Shown in pieces: positions 8,593 through 17,516 of a stretch of 42,309 nucleotides of DNA (within the stretch, counting starts at the first letter, position 1; each line of letters begins with the position of its first letter). The stretch is from a virus, in the IMG/VR virus record IMGVR_UViG_3300035682_000070, positions 1 to 42,309 of that record; one strand, 5' to 3'. The notes under the pieces were generated by a model, which worked only from the letters and a program-made list of their open reading frames with translations, made no database searches and was not told where the DNA came from. The position numbers and the translations under genes are program-made.

Positions 8593-8775
8593 TTAAACCA
8601 ATAATTGTCTTCCGTCTTCGGTTATTATTTTTTTATTAATTCTTTCGATTAAACTTTTATCAGTCTTAATTATACAACCATCTTCATTGCATTCAAGTTC
8701 TTGATTTTTATTTACATTTTTTAAAAAACTATCCAAATTTTTTTCCAAATCTTTTGTTTTGTTATTAGTTTCCAT
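8593..8775 (-). CDS. Small conserved-looking protein (60 aa)
   Basis: A charged 60-aa protein. A helical N-half (KDLEKNLDSFLKNVNKN) is followed by a two-Cys turn (LECNEDGCII) and a C-terminal stretch ERINKKIITEDGRQLLV. I do not recognise the family. The ATG at 8775 lies 7 nt after a TATAAATA motif (8790-8783). It ends 2 nt before the acidic 261-aa gene, so the two probably form one late unit. Confidence 0.7.
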   Translation of the reverse strand: METNNKTKDLEKNLDSFLKNVNKNQELECNEDGCIIKTDKSLIERINKKIITEDGRQLLV

Positions 8776-8782
8776 AATTAAT

Positions 8783-8798
8783 TATTTATATATAAATA
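8783..8798. promoter_or_regulatory. Palindromic TATTTATATATAAATA; possible T4-late-type promoter
   Basis: A perfect 16-nt palindrome holds TATAAATA (the T4 late -10 consensus) on both strands. On the minus strand it stands 7 nt before the ATG at 8775. In sequence this AT-rich such 8-mers occur by chance, so confidence is low. Confidence 0.35.
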
Positions 8799-8808
8799 TC
8801 TATAAAAA

Positions 8809-9207
8809 CTAAAAAATTCTATTTATTGGTGTAATAATTAGGTTATTATTTCTTACTAACATTAATTTATCTTGATATTGATTCCAATCTATTTTGAAAG
8901 TTTTGTAATCAATATTTCCAATATTATCTTCATTTAATGAATCAATCAATTTATTTAATGCATTTATACTATATATAGCGGTACCTCTTTTATGTATTAA
9001 TGTTGCATTATAAAAATCTTTTTTAAAATCAATTTTTGTTTTATCATTAATAGTTAGTTTAAAAGTAACCATATATTTGTATTCATCAGAAACATCATAT
9101 ATAAAAACTGTATCTTTTGGGATATTAAATGATTTTTCCAAATAATTTAGAAAGATTTCGGTTTTATCTTTAAATATAAAAGATGCTAATAATATGTTTT
9201 TATTCAT
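8809..9207 (-). CDS. Hypothetical protein (132 aa)
   Basis: Unrecognised 132-aa mixed alpha/beta protein beginning MNKNILLASFIFKDKTEIF. Hydrophobic strands alternate with Lys/Asn-rich segments; there is no signal peptide or Cys cluster. Its ATG overlaps the end of the upstream 198-aa gene by 8 nt (ATGAATAA), so the pair is probably translated together from the promoter at 9819-9850. Confidence 0.72.
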   Translation of the reverse strand: MNKNILLASFIFKDKTEIFLNYLEKSFNIPKDTVFIYDVSDEYKYMVTFKLTINDKTKIDFKKDFYNATLIHKRGTAIYSINALNKLIDSLNEDNIGNIDYKTFKIDWNQYQDKLMLVRNNNLIITPINRIF

Positions 9208-9796
9208 GTTCTATAGTGTACAAATAAGGGACATATTTAACTTCATTATCCAATGACTCAATAATATCCTTGTACTCTATAAGTATTTGGTCACCACTTA
9301 AAAAAACAAAAGAATTTGTTTTTATTTTTTCAATTGTTTTTTTAACATCATAATCCAAATACTTAACCAATTTTAAATCAATACCATATATGGTATTATC
9401 ACAGTAAACATATATCATATCATTATATTGATATGTTGCTGATTTTTTACATTTTTTAATATTATTAAACGATTCTTTAATTTCTGAATCAGTTAATGTT
9501 ATTAGGTCAATGAAACTATAATCAATATCTTTAATTAAATTTTTATAACAATATGTTATAAAATTATATAAATCTTCCTGGTATATATCTCTTCTTTCAC
9601 TTTTTTTAAATGTCCAAAATATATTATCTGATAATTTTTTATCAATAAAATCAACATCTGGATTTATTGTTTTAACAATATCCCAACCAATTATTAATGT
9701 TGGTAAATCTTGTATTATATTATCCAGTGAATTTGATATGTTGAAATATTTATCAACTGTTATATTTGAATTGGTAACAATATTAGCTATATGCAT
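9200..9796 (-). CDS. Hypothetical protein (198 aa)
   Basis: Unrecognised 198-aa protein. It is Ile/Asn/Asp-rich with no transmembrane helix. Its C-terminal half has alternating strands (SATYQYNDMIYVYCDNTIYG; SFVFLSGDQILIEY) and the segment in between is helical. ATG at 9796 lies 22 nt after the -7 box of a perfect host-like promoter. It is the first gene of a two-gene unit with the 132-aa protein. Confidence 0.75.
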   Translation of the reverse strand: MHIANIVTNSNITVDKYFNISNSLDNIIQDLPTLIIGWDIVKTINPDVDFIDKKLSDNIFWTFKKSERRDIYQEDLYNFITYCYKNLIKDIDYSFIDLITLTDSEIKESFNNIKKCKKSATYQYNDMIYVYCDNTIYGIDLKLVKYLDYDVKKTIEKIKTNSFVFLSGDQILIEYKDIIESLDNEVKYVPYLYTIEHE

Positions 9797-9818
9797 TTAT
9801 ATTTAAAATTAGTGATTA

Positions 9819-9850
9819 CAAATATAAGAATAATAATTTTATTAACCAAA
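9819..9850 (-). promoter_or_regulatory. Bacteroidota-type promoter, exact consensus
   Basis: On the minus strand: TTTG (9850-9847), 20 nt, TATATTTG (9826-9819). Both boxes match TTTG and TAnnTTTG exactly. It lies just past the end of the 102-aa gene and 22 nt before the ATG of the 198-aa gene. Confidence 0.75.
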
Positions 9851-9851
9851 T

Positions 9852-10160
9852 TTATTTTTTTCTGGTCAATTTAATCATTTTACCATCATCAAATAATGCG
9901 ATGAATTCAACCCAAATATTATTAATTTGTGAATAAAAAATAATTTCACCAGAATAGTCTAATCTATATGGTTTAATAGGTTCATCTGAATCGTTACCAA
10001 TTACCCATGGTTTCTCTTCAATAAATAAATAACCATCTTTATCAATGATAATATCATTCAAAAGGTTTTCATGTGATTTTGTTTGCCAACCTTCACTATA
10101 AACTTTCAATTCTTTTGGTAGATGAATATCATCAATAAACAAATAATCAAACATTCCCAT
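9852..10160 (-). CDS. MGMFD-type hypothetical protein (102 aa)
   Basis: The start MGMFDYLFIDD, followed by GWQTKSHENLLNDIIIDKDG, matches a pattern I know from a widespread family of small phage and bacterial proteins of unknown function (MGMFD..., WQTK..., DG). It is beta-rich and acidic, 102 aa, with a basic end (KLTRKK). The ATG lies 20 nt past the folded element at 10181-10264, whose T-run reaches its leader, so that RNA could affect its expression. I assign no function. Confidence 0.75.
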   Translation of the reverse strand: MGMFDYLFIDDIHLPKELKVYSEGWQTKSHENLLNDIIIDKDGYLFIEEKPWVIGNDSDEPIKPYRLDYSGEIIFYSQINNIWVEFIALFDDGKMIKLTRKK

Positions 10161-10180
10161 AATTATATATTTTTAAAAAA

Positions 10181-10264
10181 CGTAGGCTGATGTCGTTGTT
10201 TCCGATACTATCCTGAAACTACAGCTATATTTTTTGGTGAAACATCATTTTAGCTAAACCTACG
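10181..10264 (-). ncRNA. Compact structured element (candidate small RNA, leader or complex terminator)
   Basis: This 84-nt block is closed by a 6-bp helix (CGTAGG 10181-10186 with CCTACG 10259-10264). Inside are a second helix (TGATGT 10188-10193 with ACATCA 10242-10247) and a hairpin (about 10195-10202 with 10215-10222, 8 bp with one mismatch). TAGCT/AGCTA segments could form an alternative or loop-loop pairing. In the minus direction the closing helix is followed by TTTTTT, as in an intrinsic terminator. It is less AT-rich than its surroundings and lies between the 93-aa gene and the MGMFD gene. It matches no riboswitch or tRNA that I recognise. Confidence 0.55.
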
Positions 10265-10274
10265 CTAATATTAT

Positions 10275-10556
10275 TTAATCCTTATATCTTTCAAATTTTG
10301 CATAGGTGTTATAATTTCCACAACTATCACATCTATCTGAATTATTTTCAATCATATCATACTGAAGATATTCAATTGTTGTTTGAAACAATTCCTTAAT
10401 CAAATTTGATTTATTGATATCATTTTCCATCATGTTGTTTATAAATGATATGATATCAAATTCATCAATATCTTCGTAATCAATGTCATTAACCCTTAGT
10501 ATTGGACCAAAACAATGTTCACCAAGTTCATAAGTTTTAATATCTTCAGGTTTCAT
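10275..10556 (-). CDS. Hypothetical protein with C-terminal CxxC (93 aa)
   Basis: The frame opens at a TTG at 10577, but that codon lies inside a TATATTTG promoter box. The ATG at 10556 (MKPEDIKTYELGEHCFGP) is therefore chosen, giving 93 aa. The protein is acidic and helical in the middle, and ends with DRCDSCGNYNTYAKFERY, a CxxC that might bind metal with other Cys/His residues. No family is recognised. The stop is 11 nt before the structured element. Confidence 0.7.
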   Translation of the reverse strand: MKPEDIKTYELGEHCFGPILRVNDIDYEDIDEFDIISFINNMMENDINKSNLIKELFQTTIEYLQYDMIENNSDRCDSCGNYNTYAKFERYKD

Positions 10557-10574
10557 TTTATAATAATATTTCTG

Positions 10575-10582
10575 CAAATATA
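10575..10582 (-). promoter_or_regulatory. Possible -7 box TATATTTG upstream of 93-aa gene
   Basis: A TATATTTG box lies 18 nt before the ATG at 10556. The -33 box at the expected distance is poor, so this is a weaker candidate than the other promoters. It helps reject the TTG start at 10577. Confidence 0.4.
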
Positions 10583-10591
10583 GTAAATAAA

Positions 10592-13500
10592 TTATGTATA
10601 CTTTATTTTTTCATTTTTATCTAATAAAAATAATCTAGCTTCTTCTATTCTCCTATCTTTTAAACCTGGTAAATAACCACTTTCAACTCCAGTTATTGGT
10701 CCATTTAATATACCTTGAGCAGCGGCTTCAAAGTCATTATTTGATATACCATCTTTTATTTCTCCACCGTAAACTTTTTTAATGATGAAATTAGACCCAG
10801 CATTATAACCTAAACTAATTAAAGTTGCTTTTTGATATTTATTTAACTTATTCCAATTTGATACACCTAAATCATTTTTTAATGCTGGTATAAAATTATT
10901 AACTATTTGATAAATTAATGTGTTGTCAGCGGTTTCTTTTGTGAATATAGTATTTGAGTCAACCTTTGTCAATTGACTAGCCCCTGTTTTTAATATCTTA
11001 TCAGTTCCATACCCACCTCTTAAGTCACCTTCATCATTACTTGGTCTAGCTGTAAAAGTACTATTAGCCTCTTTTTTAGCTATATAATTAGCAGCTATAG
11101 ATATATGGTCATTTTCCCAATCACTTATTGTTTTACCACCATAGGTACCATTTTTTATAATTGCTTTAACTGTTGTTGGGGCGAAACCAGGTGGTAATTT
11201 ATCAACCTTCATTTGTTTTCTAGCTTCAGTTTCATTTGCACTTTCTGTTGAACCAGCTTCATAATAATTACCAGTTCCTACTATTTTTTTACCTTTATAA
11301 TATTTATTGTCAGTTTTTTTGATATATAATCTATATTCATTAATATCACTACTATCTATAAAATAACCATCACTTAATTTCTTTTCTTTTAATCCAATAG
11401 TATTACTTAAATTACCACCAACAATATATGCAATATTATTATTTACATCAACTTTATAAACAACATCACAATGTGATGCGGTATATCCCCCTGACCTTTT
11501 GGTACAAAGTAAATCACCAACCCCAGCTTTTATTTTTAAACCAGCTTGTAATGGGAATAATTCGTAACCTTTTTTACCATTTATAGCCGCAGTTATGTAA
11601 TCATAATGTAATGTTGATTTTGGAAAATCAGGGTCACCGCTAAACATAATGTAGGATGTGAAAACTGCACTCCAAGGTGCTGAGTCATTTGCATACTGAG
11701 AACCACTACTACCTGGTGTTACTTTAGCATACTCATTTAAATAATCAACACCATCTTTTTCATCCAATTGACCATTTTTCCATTTTTTAATTTCTTCTTC
11801 AGCTGTTTTTTGTAGTTTAGGTCTGTCTGGTATTGTGCTACCTTCTATAGTTTTGTTAGCTGGTAAATTAGCAATTAAATCAGCGTAATATTTAGCAACA
11901 AAACCACCTTGTGGTCCAGATGACCTAATATTACTACCTCCACCTGGTGTTGTTCCAACCAAATTCATTAACATTGTTGCTTTATCAACCAATGGTGTTT
12001 TAGTTTTTTTGGTTCTATTACCTTTAAATGAGGTTATCATACTATGTGGTTTTATACTGTGATTAACTTTATAAATCAAGTATGCACCTCTAAACATTGG
12101 TATATTATTTAATTGGAAATACATCATAGGTTGAATCATTGGTGCCCCCAACATTTCAATTTCTGCACTATAAGACCTTGTTTGATAAACATTAAATAAA
12201 TTATTACCTCTATATGTTGCTTTACTTTTATCACCACCTTGAGAAATGTCTTCAATTGTTTGTAGTGATTCCATTGTTTCGGTAAATTCTCTTTGGTCCA
12301 ATTTAACATTTTTAAAATAATTTTGGTTTTGTTGACCATAATTAACTGAAAAAACTGGAACTAATGAATCTAATGAATTTGATTCTATGGGTTCTGAAAA
12401 ATCTTCAGCACCTTCGGAAATTATAAATTTTCCACTAGCATCTTTATGTATTGATAAACCATCATCAGGATATACTGAACCAACACCTAAATCTAAATTG
12501 GTTGATGTTTGTCCAACATAACAGCAAACAAATGATGGACCTGTTCCACTAAATGTTATTGGGTCATTATAACTGTATGGTGTGAATACTGATGATAACT
12601 CATCTATATTATTAAAGTTTATAAATGTTGGTAATGTGAAAAAATTAAAGTTATTATCAGATAATATTTTATTAGCAACATCAAAAAAACTTTGATTATA
12701 ATTACTTCTAATTAAATCGGTTACTGAATTAATATTAATATAAAATTCATCACCAATATCAGCGAATGCTCTATCAACAAATCTAAATGTATCAATTAAA
12801 GTTGATGTATCAGCACTTTCTCCTCTGAATTTTTTAGCGTATTGTAAATCTTTACTATTCTTAGCGTTTGCACCACATTGACTAAATACTGAACCTTTAA
12901 GTTCACCATTTAACCATTTATCATTTATTGATGATAAGGTTCTATATATAATTAATTTAATTGTATTATCATCAGTTGTTCCAAAAATTTCTTGCTTCGC
13001 TTCTTCTTCTTCACTTTTTACAACTTCTTTTGAATAAGTCTCATTTAATTTTATTAATCGCTCAAATAATGATTTTAAATATATATTTAACTCTTTGTCT
13101 CTAATTTGTATAGGGTTAGATGAATTTAATTTTTTAACATTAACTTCACTACTATTATTATGCCAAATACCTGGATTATTATTCTGTAATATAACTGGTT
13201 TTGTTAATAATGAAACTAAATTACCCATTACTGTTGTATTAGGTTTTAAAACTGTGAATAAATTGTTTTTATTTTTTTCTGATTCACCATCAAATTGTTG
13301 ATATATACTAATTAATTCATAATTATCAGTAACTTCTTTTGTGAATAGTTTTTCTAATTCTTTTCTATCTATTTCATATTTACCGTTTCCAATATTATTT
13401 TGATAATCTTTAACTTTAGAATATTTAGATATCCAATTATCGTTTATGTTTTTTACTAATTCTAAATTATTTTTTATTAATTGCCACCCATTTTCATCTT

Positions 13501-16500
13501 TAACCCAATTCTCAAAATAATTTATAAATTCATCTCTAACTTGTTTGGGTAAATTAATTAATGTTCTATCTATTGGTGTGTAAGTATTTGATTCTTCACC
13601 ATAAGAACCAATATAACCACCAAAAAACATACCTTGTGGATTAACGTAAGCTGACTCTTCTGAATTATCATATCTATGTGTATATAAAAATTGATTAGGT
13701 GATGGTTGTTTTGAAATTTCTTTAGGTACTAGTGAGAATTTATTATCGTTATTATCCACATATTTAATAGGGTCATTATAAGGTAAAAAACTAAAAACAG
13801 GTTTATTTTTATATGCCTCCCTAATTCTCCATAACATTGCACCAATAAATAAAACCCAAGCTTTTGGTGCATGAATAAATGCTGAATTTACACTAAACAT
13901 TGCTTTATGACTAAGTACCCTAGTGTTTGAATCTTCAACTTTACCTATTCCCCAATCTGTGTATTTATCAAACATTAATACTTCAGATAAATATTCACCA
14001 ATTGTTTTAACTCCTTGCCATGGTATTGTGTGTAAAAATAATAACGCTCTAACTTCATCACTATCTTGCATATAATAAAAATAACTACCAAATAATGATA
14101 AATTTATATTAGAAAAATTACTTTCATTATTTACTGAACCAAACTCAATAAATGGTAAATATAAATTTGCCCCTTGATTAAAATATGTACTCAATAATGT
14201 TTTATTTTTTAAATAACCATTTTTAACCCACTCTTCTCTTGCGTTATCTTTAGGTAAATTACCTCTCAGTACATCATTAAAAATAATATTTGTACCTTTA
14301 TTGTATAAAACTTTTTTATTTTCTATGTCAGTATTAATATATGATAAATAAGTGCCATTATAGAAAATAGTTCTATCTACTGAAAATTGAGTATAAAAAG
14401 CAATAATTGATGAATCTATAGCTGTATCTGTTTTCCATTGTGGTTCACCCATGTATTTATTCAATTCATTACCACTAGTGTAGGTATAATTTAATTTACT
14501 AATCTCTAATGCTGAATAATTACCAGATAAAAATTCAGTTACTTCTAATACACTCTGTGGGTTATCTTTAGTGGCTGGTTTTATAATCGCATCATATACC
14601 GAATCAACATTAATTACTTTAGCTGTTTTAGCAAATACTAAGTTGTAAGTTTCAACACTTTTAGCACCGAATGATGGTTTCATTGTTTTACTTAAATATT
14701 GCTCTTCTTCATATATTTTAAATAAATAAGAACCATTATCTTCTTCTTTAAAGTTACTATATCTACTATTTATAGGGTTAGAAATAAATAATACTGAATT
14801 AGATAAGTCTTTTAATCCTTTATTACTTTTAAACTTACTGTTACTATAAAAATCTTTACCATCAAATGAACCACTAATAGGTATATAAGTTCTATCTTTA
14901 CTATCAGATATATAAGTATATTTATAATAAAAATTATCTTCTTCTTCTGATTTAGTTGTTGTTACGTTACCACTATCAATTCCTAATGTGCCTGTTGAAA
15001 CTTTTAAATTTATAAGTTCCATTATAGGTTTTTTCTTACCAGTAGGGTTTATTATTTTATCTGAACCTTCTAAACCTATTTTATCTATAATATTAGTAAC
15101 TAATTCATCAGTTGATTTACTATCAATTAATTGTGATATAAAGGTTTGACCAGCTTGCCTTTTTTTTCTTGATGCTTCAACGATATTTTCAGCTTCAAAG
15201 CTAGCCATTAATTCTAAGTTACTTTCTTTTTTACCACCACTAACAAAAGGTATTTTATTTTCAAATGCTGATACACCTATAGACATAAATGCTCGTAATA
15301 ATATTAAACGTTTTACTGCATCAGTATTTCCTGGTTCAACTACTTTAATATAAGGATTTTCAGTTAATAAATCATTAACTGGTGTATCTGCTGTACATAA
15401 TGGGTACCAAGCATCTTTAATAGTTGTTGGGTCTGAATCTATATCAAGTCCAGCGTTTTCTATTTCTTTATCTAATTCTTTATCAAATAATGCTACATTA
15501 ACCAATTCTTTAAGCATTTCTTCAACAAATACAACTTCATTAATATTATATGGGTTTATAGTTTTAACCGAACCTAACCATGTTTCAACATAACCTTCTT
15601 TATCTTTCTTTTCTCTATATTCTGGCCAGGCATATATAACACCATTATTCACATCTCCTTCATGTACATTTAAATTTGCTTGAGTGTCTACTAACTTTTT
15701 GAATTCAGCAGTTCTATTTTGATTACTTTGTCCAGCTACCGATACATCTCTTAGTACTTCCAAAAATATCTCACTATTAATCGTTAAAACTCTAAATATA
15801 TTCCTAATTGTTGGTTCAAAACCTATTATCCCAATTGCGGTTTCAGATAGTGTATTATTAAATTCACTAGTTGTTTTTTTTTGATTTTCTTCTATCTTAC
15901 CTCTTTTGAAATTAATTTCACCGTATAAAGCTTTAAGGTTATATATATCAATTTTGGAACTATCAGATGCTGATGATGTACCAAGCGTTCCGATTGTTTT
16001 TAATAAATCATTAAGTTTATCAAGACCTGAACCTGAACTGGCATATTGATTATTACCACTTGTTTTTTGAATTATTAAATTAACATTATTTGAGTCGTTA
16101 ATTTCTTTTTTTGTGATATCTAATGTTATTTTAATATCATTTAATTCATTTTCACTAAGCATTAAACCACCAATATCTATTTTACCATTAATGTTACTTA
16201 GTAAATTGGTTAATTTATCTTTATACTCTTTAAAAGCTTTTTCGTATTTAGTCTTTGTATCACTATTTGATGGTACACATAATACATCACCATTAGGACT
16301 TCTAAAGAAATTATTCGATGGATTACCATCATATATAGCGTTGCTTAATTTATTAATTTCACCTTCAAGCTCCGTTATTGCTGAATATATTTCTGGATAT
16401 GTTTGAATTTGTGATGCTGTATCATCTTCCGCTGATATTTTCCTTAAACTATTATTTAAGTCAACAAAACTTTTAAGCATTTCATCAATAGTTATAACCA

Positions 16501-17194
16501 AATTTGAATTTGCACCATATTCAGCTTGTTTTAATTTTAATTTTTCTTGACCAGCTTTTGTTCTTACGGCTGCCCTAACCAAACCCATTAAAATATCAGT
16601 TAACATGGCGTATGTATATCCCATGAAATCAGCTTGTATCTCAAAATTACCAGTATCTGAATTAAATGATGCGTTCCATCTTAACATGTGTAAACAGTAA
16701 TTAACTGTTTTTCCATAAAAACCTTTTACTTTTAAACTAAATATAGGGTATGGTAATTCAAAGAACATTCTATATTTTGACATGGTTCCTTGAGATAAAA
16801 TAGCATTACCCCTAACATCAATAAATTTAATTTTAATTAATGGTGTGTTAGCTGTGTCAAATTCAATATCAATACTTTCAATACCTAAACTTTCATAATC
16901 ATCAACTTTATCGGTTGTGGTATTCATTATTTCTAATGCAATAGCATCATTATATCTAGTTGTTAATGATGGTTGAGGTGAAGTACTATTAACTCTACTA
17001 CCTTCTATAAACCCAACTGTTAAATCTTTACCTCCAGAATTTTTAGCTTCTTGTCCAGAATAAATAATAGTTCTACCTTTTTTATATGATGTAAATTCAA
17101 CCTTAATTGACAAATCCTCTGGATTTACCATTGTGTTATTGGCTAAATTTGGGTCATACCATAAAACTCTACCACTTGTTTCTTTACTATCCAT
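10592..17194 (-). CDS. Giant baseplate hub / tail lysin with two C-terminal wall-hydrolase-like domains (2200 aa)
   Basis: ATG at 17194 (MDSKETSGRVLWYDPN) overlaps the gp53 stop by 8 nt and is chosen over an upstream TTG at 17248 inside gp53. Residues 1 to about 230 look like a baseplate structural domain. Near residue 1680, PMIQPMMYFQLNNIPMFRG, then YLIYKVNHSIKPHSM, resembles gp27/gpD-type hub proteins. About 1740-1950 resembles DUF2272/CHAP-like folds (PWSAVFTSY, ASHCDVVYKV, YIVGGNLSNTIG), with Ser where cysteine peptidases have Cys. About 2030-2200 is a GH24/T4-lysozyme-like domain: a Glu in AKKEANSTF, GYGTDKI, QKATLISLGYNAGS, LPGLKDRRIEEARLF. I infer a tail-tip protein that perforates the wall during injection. 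The middle 1,400 residues are unassigned. Confidence 0.85.
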   Translation of the reverse strand: MDSKETSGRVLWYDPNLANNTMVNPEDLSIKVEFTSYKKGRTIIYSGQEAKNSGGKDLTVGFIEGSRVNSTSPQPSLTTRYNDAIALEIMNTTTDKVDDYESLGIESIDIEFDTANTPLIKIKFIDVRGNAILSQGTMSKYRMFFELPYPIFSLKVKGFYGKTVNYCLHMLRWNASFNSDTGNFEIQADFMGYTYAMLTDILMGLVRAAVRTKAGQEKLKLKQAEYGANSNLVITIDEMLKSFVDLNNSLRKISAEDDTASQIQTYPEIYSAITELEGEINKLSNAIYDGNPSNNFFRSPNGDVLCVPSNSDTKTKYEKAFKEYKDKLTNLLSNINGKIDIGGLMLSENELNDIKITLDITKKEINDSNNVNLIIQKTSGNNQYASSGSGLDKLNDLLKTIGTLGTSSASDSSKIDIYNLKALYGEINFKRGKIEENQKKTTSEFNNTLSETAIGIIGFEPTIRNIFRVLTINSEIFLEVLRDVSVAGQSNQNRTAEFKKLVDTQANLNVHEGDVNNGVIYAWPEYREKKDKEGYVETWLGSVKTINPYNINEVVFVEEMLKELVNVALFDKELDKEIENAGLDIDSDPTTIKDAWYPLCTADTPVNDLLTENPYIKVVEPGNTDAVKRLILLRAFMSIGVSAFENKIPFVSGGKKESNLELMASFEAENIVEASRKKRQAGQTFISQLIDSKSTDELVTNIIDKIGLEGSDKIINPTGKKKPIMELINLKVSTGTLGIDSGNVTTTKSEEEDNFYYKYTYISDSKDRTYIPISGSFDGKDFYSNSKFKSNKGLKDLSNSVLFISNPINSRYSNFKEEDNGSYLFKIYEEEQYLSKTMKPSFGAKSVETYNLVFAKTAKVINVDSVYDAIIKPATKDNPQSVLEVTEFLSGNYSALEISKLNYTYTSGNELNKYMGEPQWKTDTAIDSSIIAFYTQFSVDRTIFYNGTYLSYINTDIENKKVLYNKGTNIIFNDVLRGNLPKDNAREEWVKNGYLKNKTLLSTYFNQGANLYLPFIEFGSVNNESNFSNINLSLFGSYFYYMQDSDEVRALLFLHTIPWQGVKTIGEYLSEVLMFDKYTDWGIGKVEDSNTRVLSHKAMFSVNSAFIHAPKAWVLFIGAMLWRIREAYKNKPVFSFLPYNDPIKYVDNNDNKFSLVPKEISKQPSPNQFLYTHRYDNSEESAYVNPQGMFFGGYIGSYGEESNTYTPIDRTLINLPKQVRDEFINYFENWVKDENGWQLIKNNLELVKNINDNWISKYSKVKDYQNNIGNGKYEIDRKELEKLFTKEVTDNYELISIYQQFDGESEKNKNNLFTVLKPNTTVMGNLVSLLTKPVILQNNNPGIWHNNSSEVNVKKLNSSNPIQIRDKELNIYLKSLFERLIKLNETYSKEVVKSEEEEAKQEIFGTTDDNTIKLIIYRTLSSINDKWLNGELKGSVFSQCGANAKNSKDLQYAKKFRGESADTSTLIDTFRFVDRAFADIGDEFYININSVTDLIRSNYNQSFFDVANKILSDNNFNFFTLPTFINFNNIDELSSVFTPYSYNDPITFSGTGPSFVCCYVGQTSTNLDLGVGSVYPDDGLSIHKDASGKFIISEGAEDFSEPIESNSLDSLVPVFSVNYGQQNQNYFKNVKLDQREFTETMESLQTIEDISQGGDKSKATYRGNNLFNVYQTRSYSAEIEMLGAPMIQPMMYFQLNNIPMFRGAYLIYKVNHSIKPHSMITSFKGNRTKKTKTPLVDKATMLMNLVGTTPGGGSNIRSSGPQGGFVAKYYADLIANLPANKTIEGSTIPDRPKLQKTAEEEIKKWKNGQLDEKDGVDYLNEYAKVTPGSSGSQYANDSAPWSAVFTSYIMFSGDPDFPKSTLHYDYITAAINGKKGYELFPLQAGLKIKAGVGDLLCTKRSGGYTASHCDVVYKVDVNNNIAYIVGGNLSNTIGLKEKKLSDGYFIDSSDINEYRLYIKKTDNKYYKGKKIVGTGNYYEAGSTESANETEARKQMKVDKLPPGFAPTTVKAIIKNGTYGGKTISDWENDHISIAANYIAKKEANSTFTARPSNDEGDLRGGYGTDKILKTGASQLTKVDSNTIFTKETADNTLIYQIVNNFIPALKNDLGVSNWNKLNKYQKATLISLGYNAGSNFIIKKVYGGEIKDGISNNDFEAAAQGILNGPITGVESGYLPGLKDRRIEEARLFLLDKNEKIKYT

Positions 17195-17504
17195 AAAGTA
17201 CTTTATAATTATTAATTTGGTCAATATACCTTTCAATTGCTGAATCAAAAGGATATGGGATTCTTATAATATCACCGTCTTTTATATTAAATTCCAAACC
17301 ACCATATTGTGGATTTGCCAACATAATTAAATAACCATGATATGGGTTATTATAATAAGTTTGGCTCAATTTGTCAAGTCTTGTTCTTGTTAATTTATAA
17401 ACAACACTCTTATCTGTTGATAATACTGGTATATTAACAAACGGTACTGGTAATATTTTACCATTATTTCTGAACTTTTCGTATCTGTCGTAGTATATTG
17501 CCAT
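17187..17504 (-). CDS. 53: Baseplate wedge protein, T4 gp53-like (LysM-type fold)
   Basis: This 105-aa protein matches the gp53 pattern: YYDRYEKFRNNGKI at the start, then TRTRLDKLSQTYYNNPYHGY, LIMLANPQYGG and IKDGDIIRIPYPF. The last part is the LysM-like core that in T4 helps join baseplate wedges around the hub. T4 gp53 is longer (about 196 aa), so this is a compact version. ATG at 17504, 12 nt after the stop of the 1680-aa gene. Its end overlaps the hub gene by 8 nt (ATGGATAG). Confidence 0.82.
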   Translation of the reverse strand: MAIYYDRYEKFRNNGKILPVPFVNIPVLSTDKSVVYKLTRTRLDKLSQTYYNNPYHGYLIMLANPQYGGLEFNIKDGDIIRIPYPFDSAIERYIDQINNYKVLYG

Positions 17505-17516
17505 AATATTTTATTT

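Noticed and set aside
10181-10264. tRNA gene
   Set aside because: The 7-nt closing stem and a TAGCTAAAATG segment recall an acceptor stem and D-arm, but there is no TTCRA T-arm, no proper anticodon arm and no CCA-side geometry.
10181-10264. Hammerhead ribozyme on the plus strand
   Set aside because: CTGATG and GAAAC occur in order, but the conserved A after CTGATG is missing, there is no stem II between the two core motifs, and GAAAC is needed for another helix.
10557-10577. TTG start of the 93-aa gene
   Set aside because: The codon is part of a TATATTTG promoter box; the ATG at 10556 is a better start.
17195-17248. TTG start adding 18 residues to the hub protein
   Set aside because: The extension lies within gp53 coding sequence; the ATG at 17194 gives the 8-nt overlap seen at other junctions.
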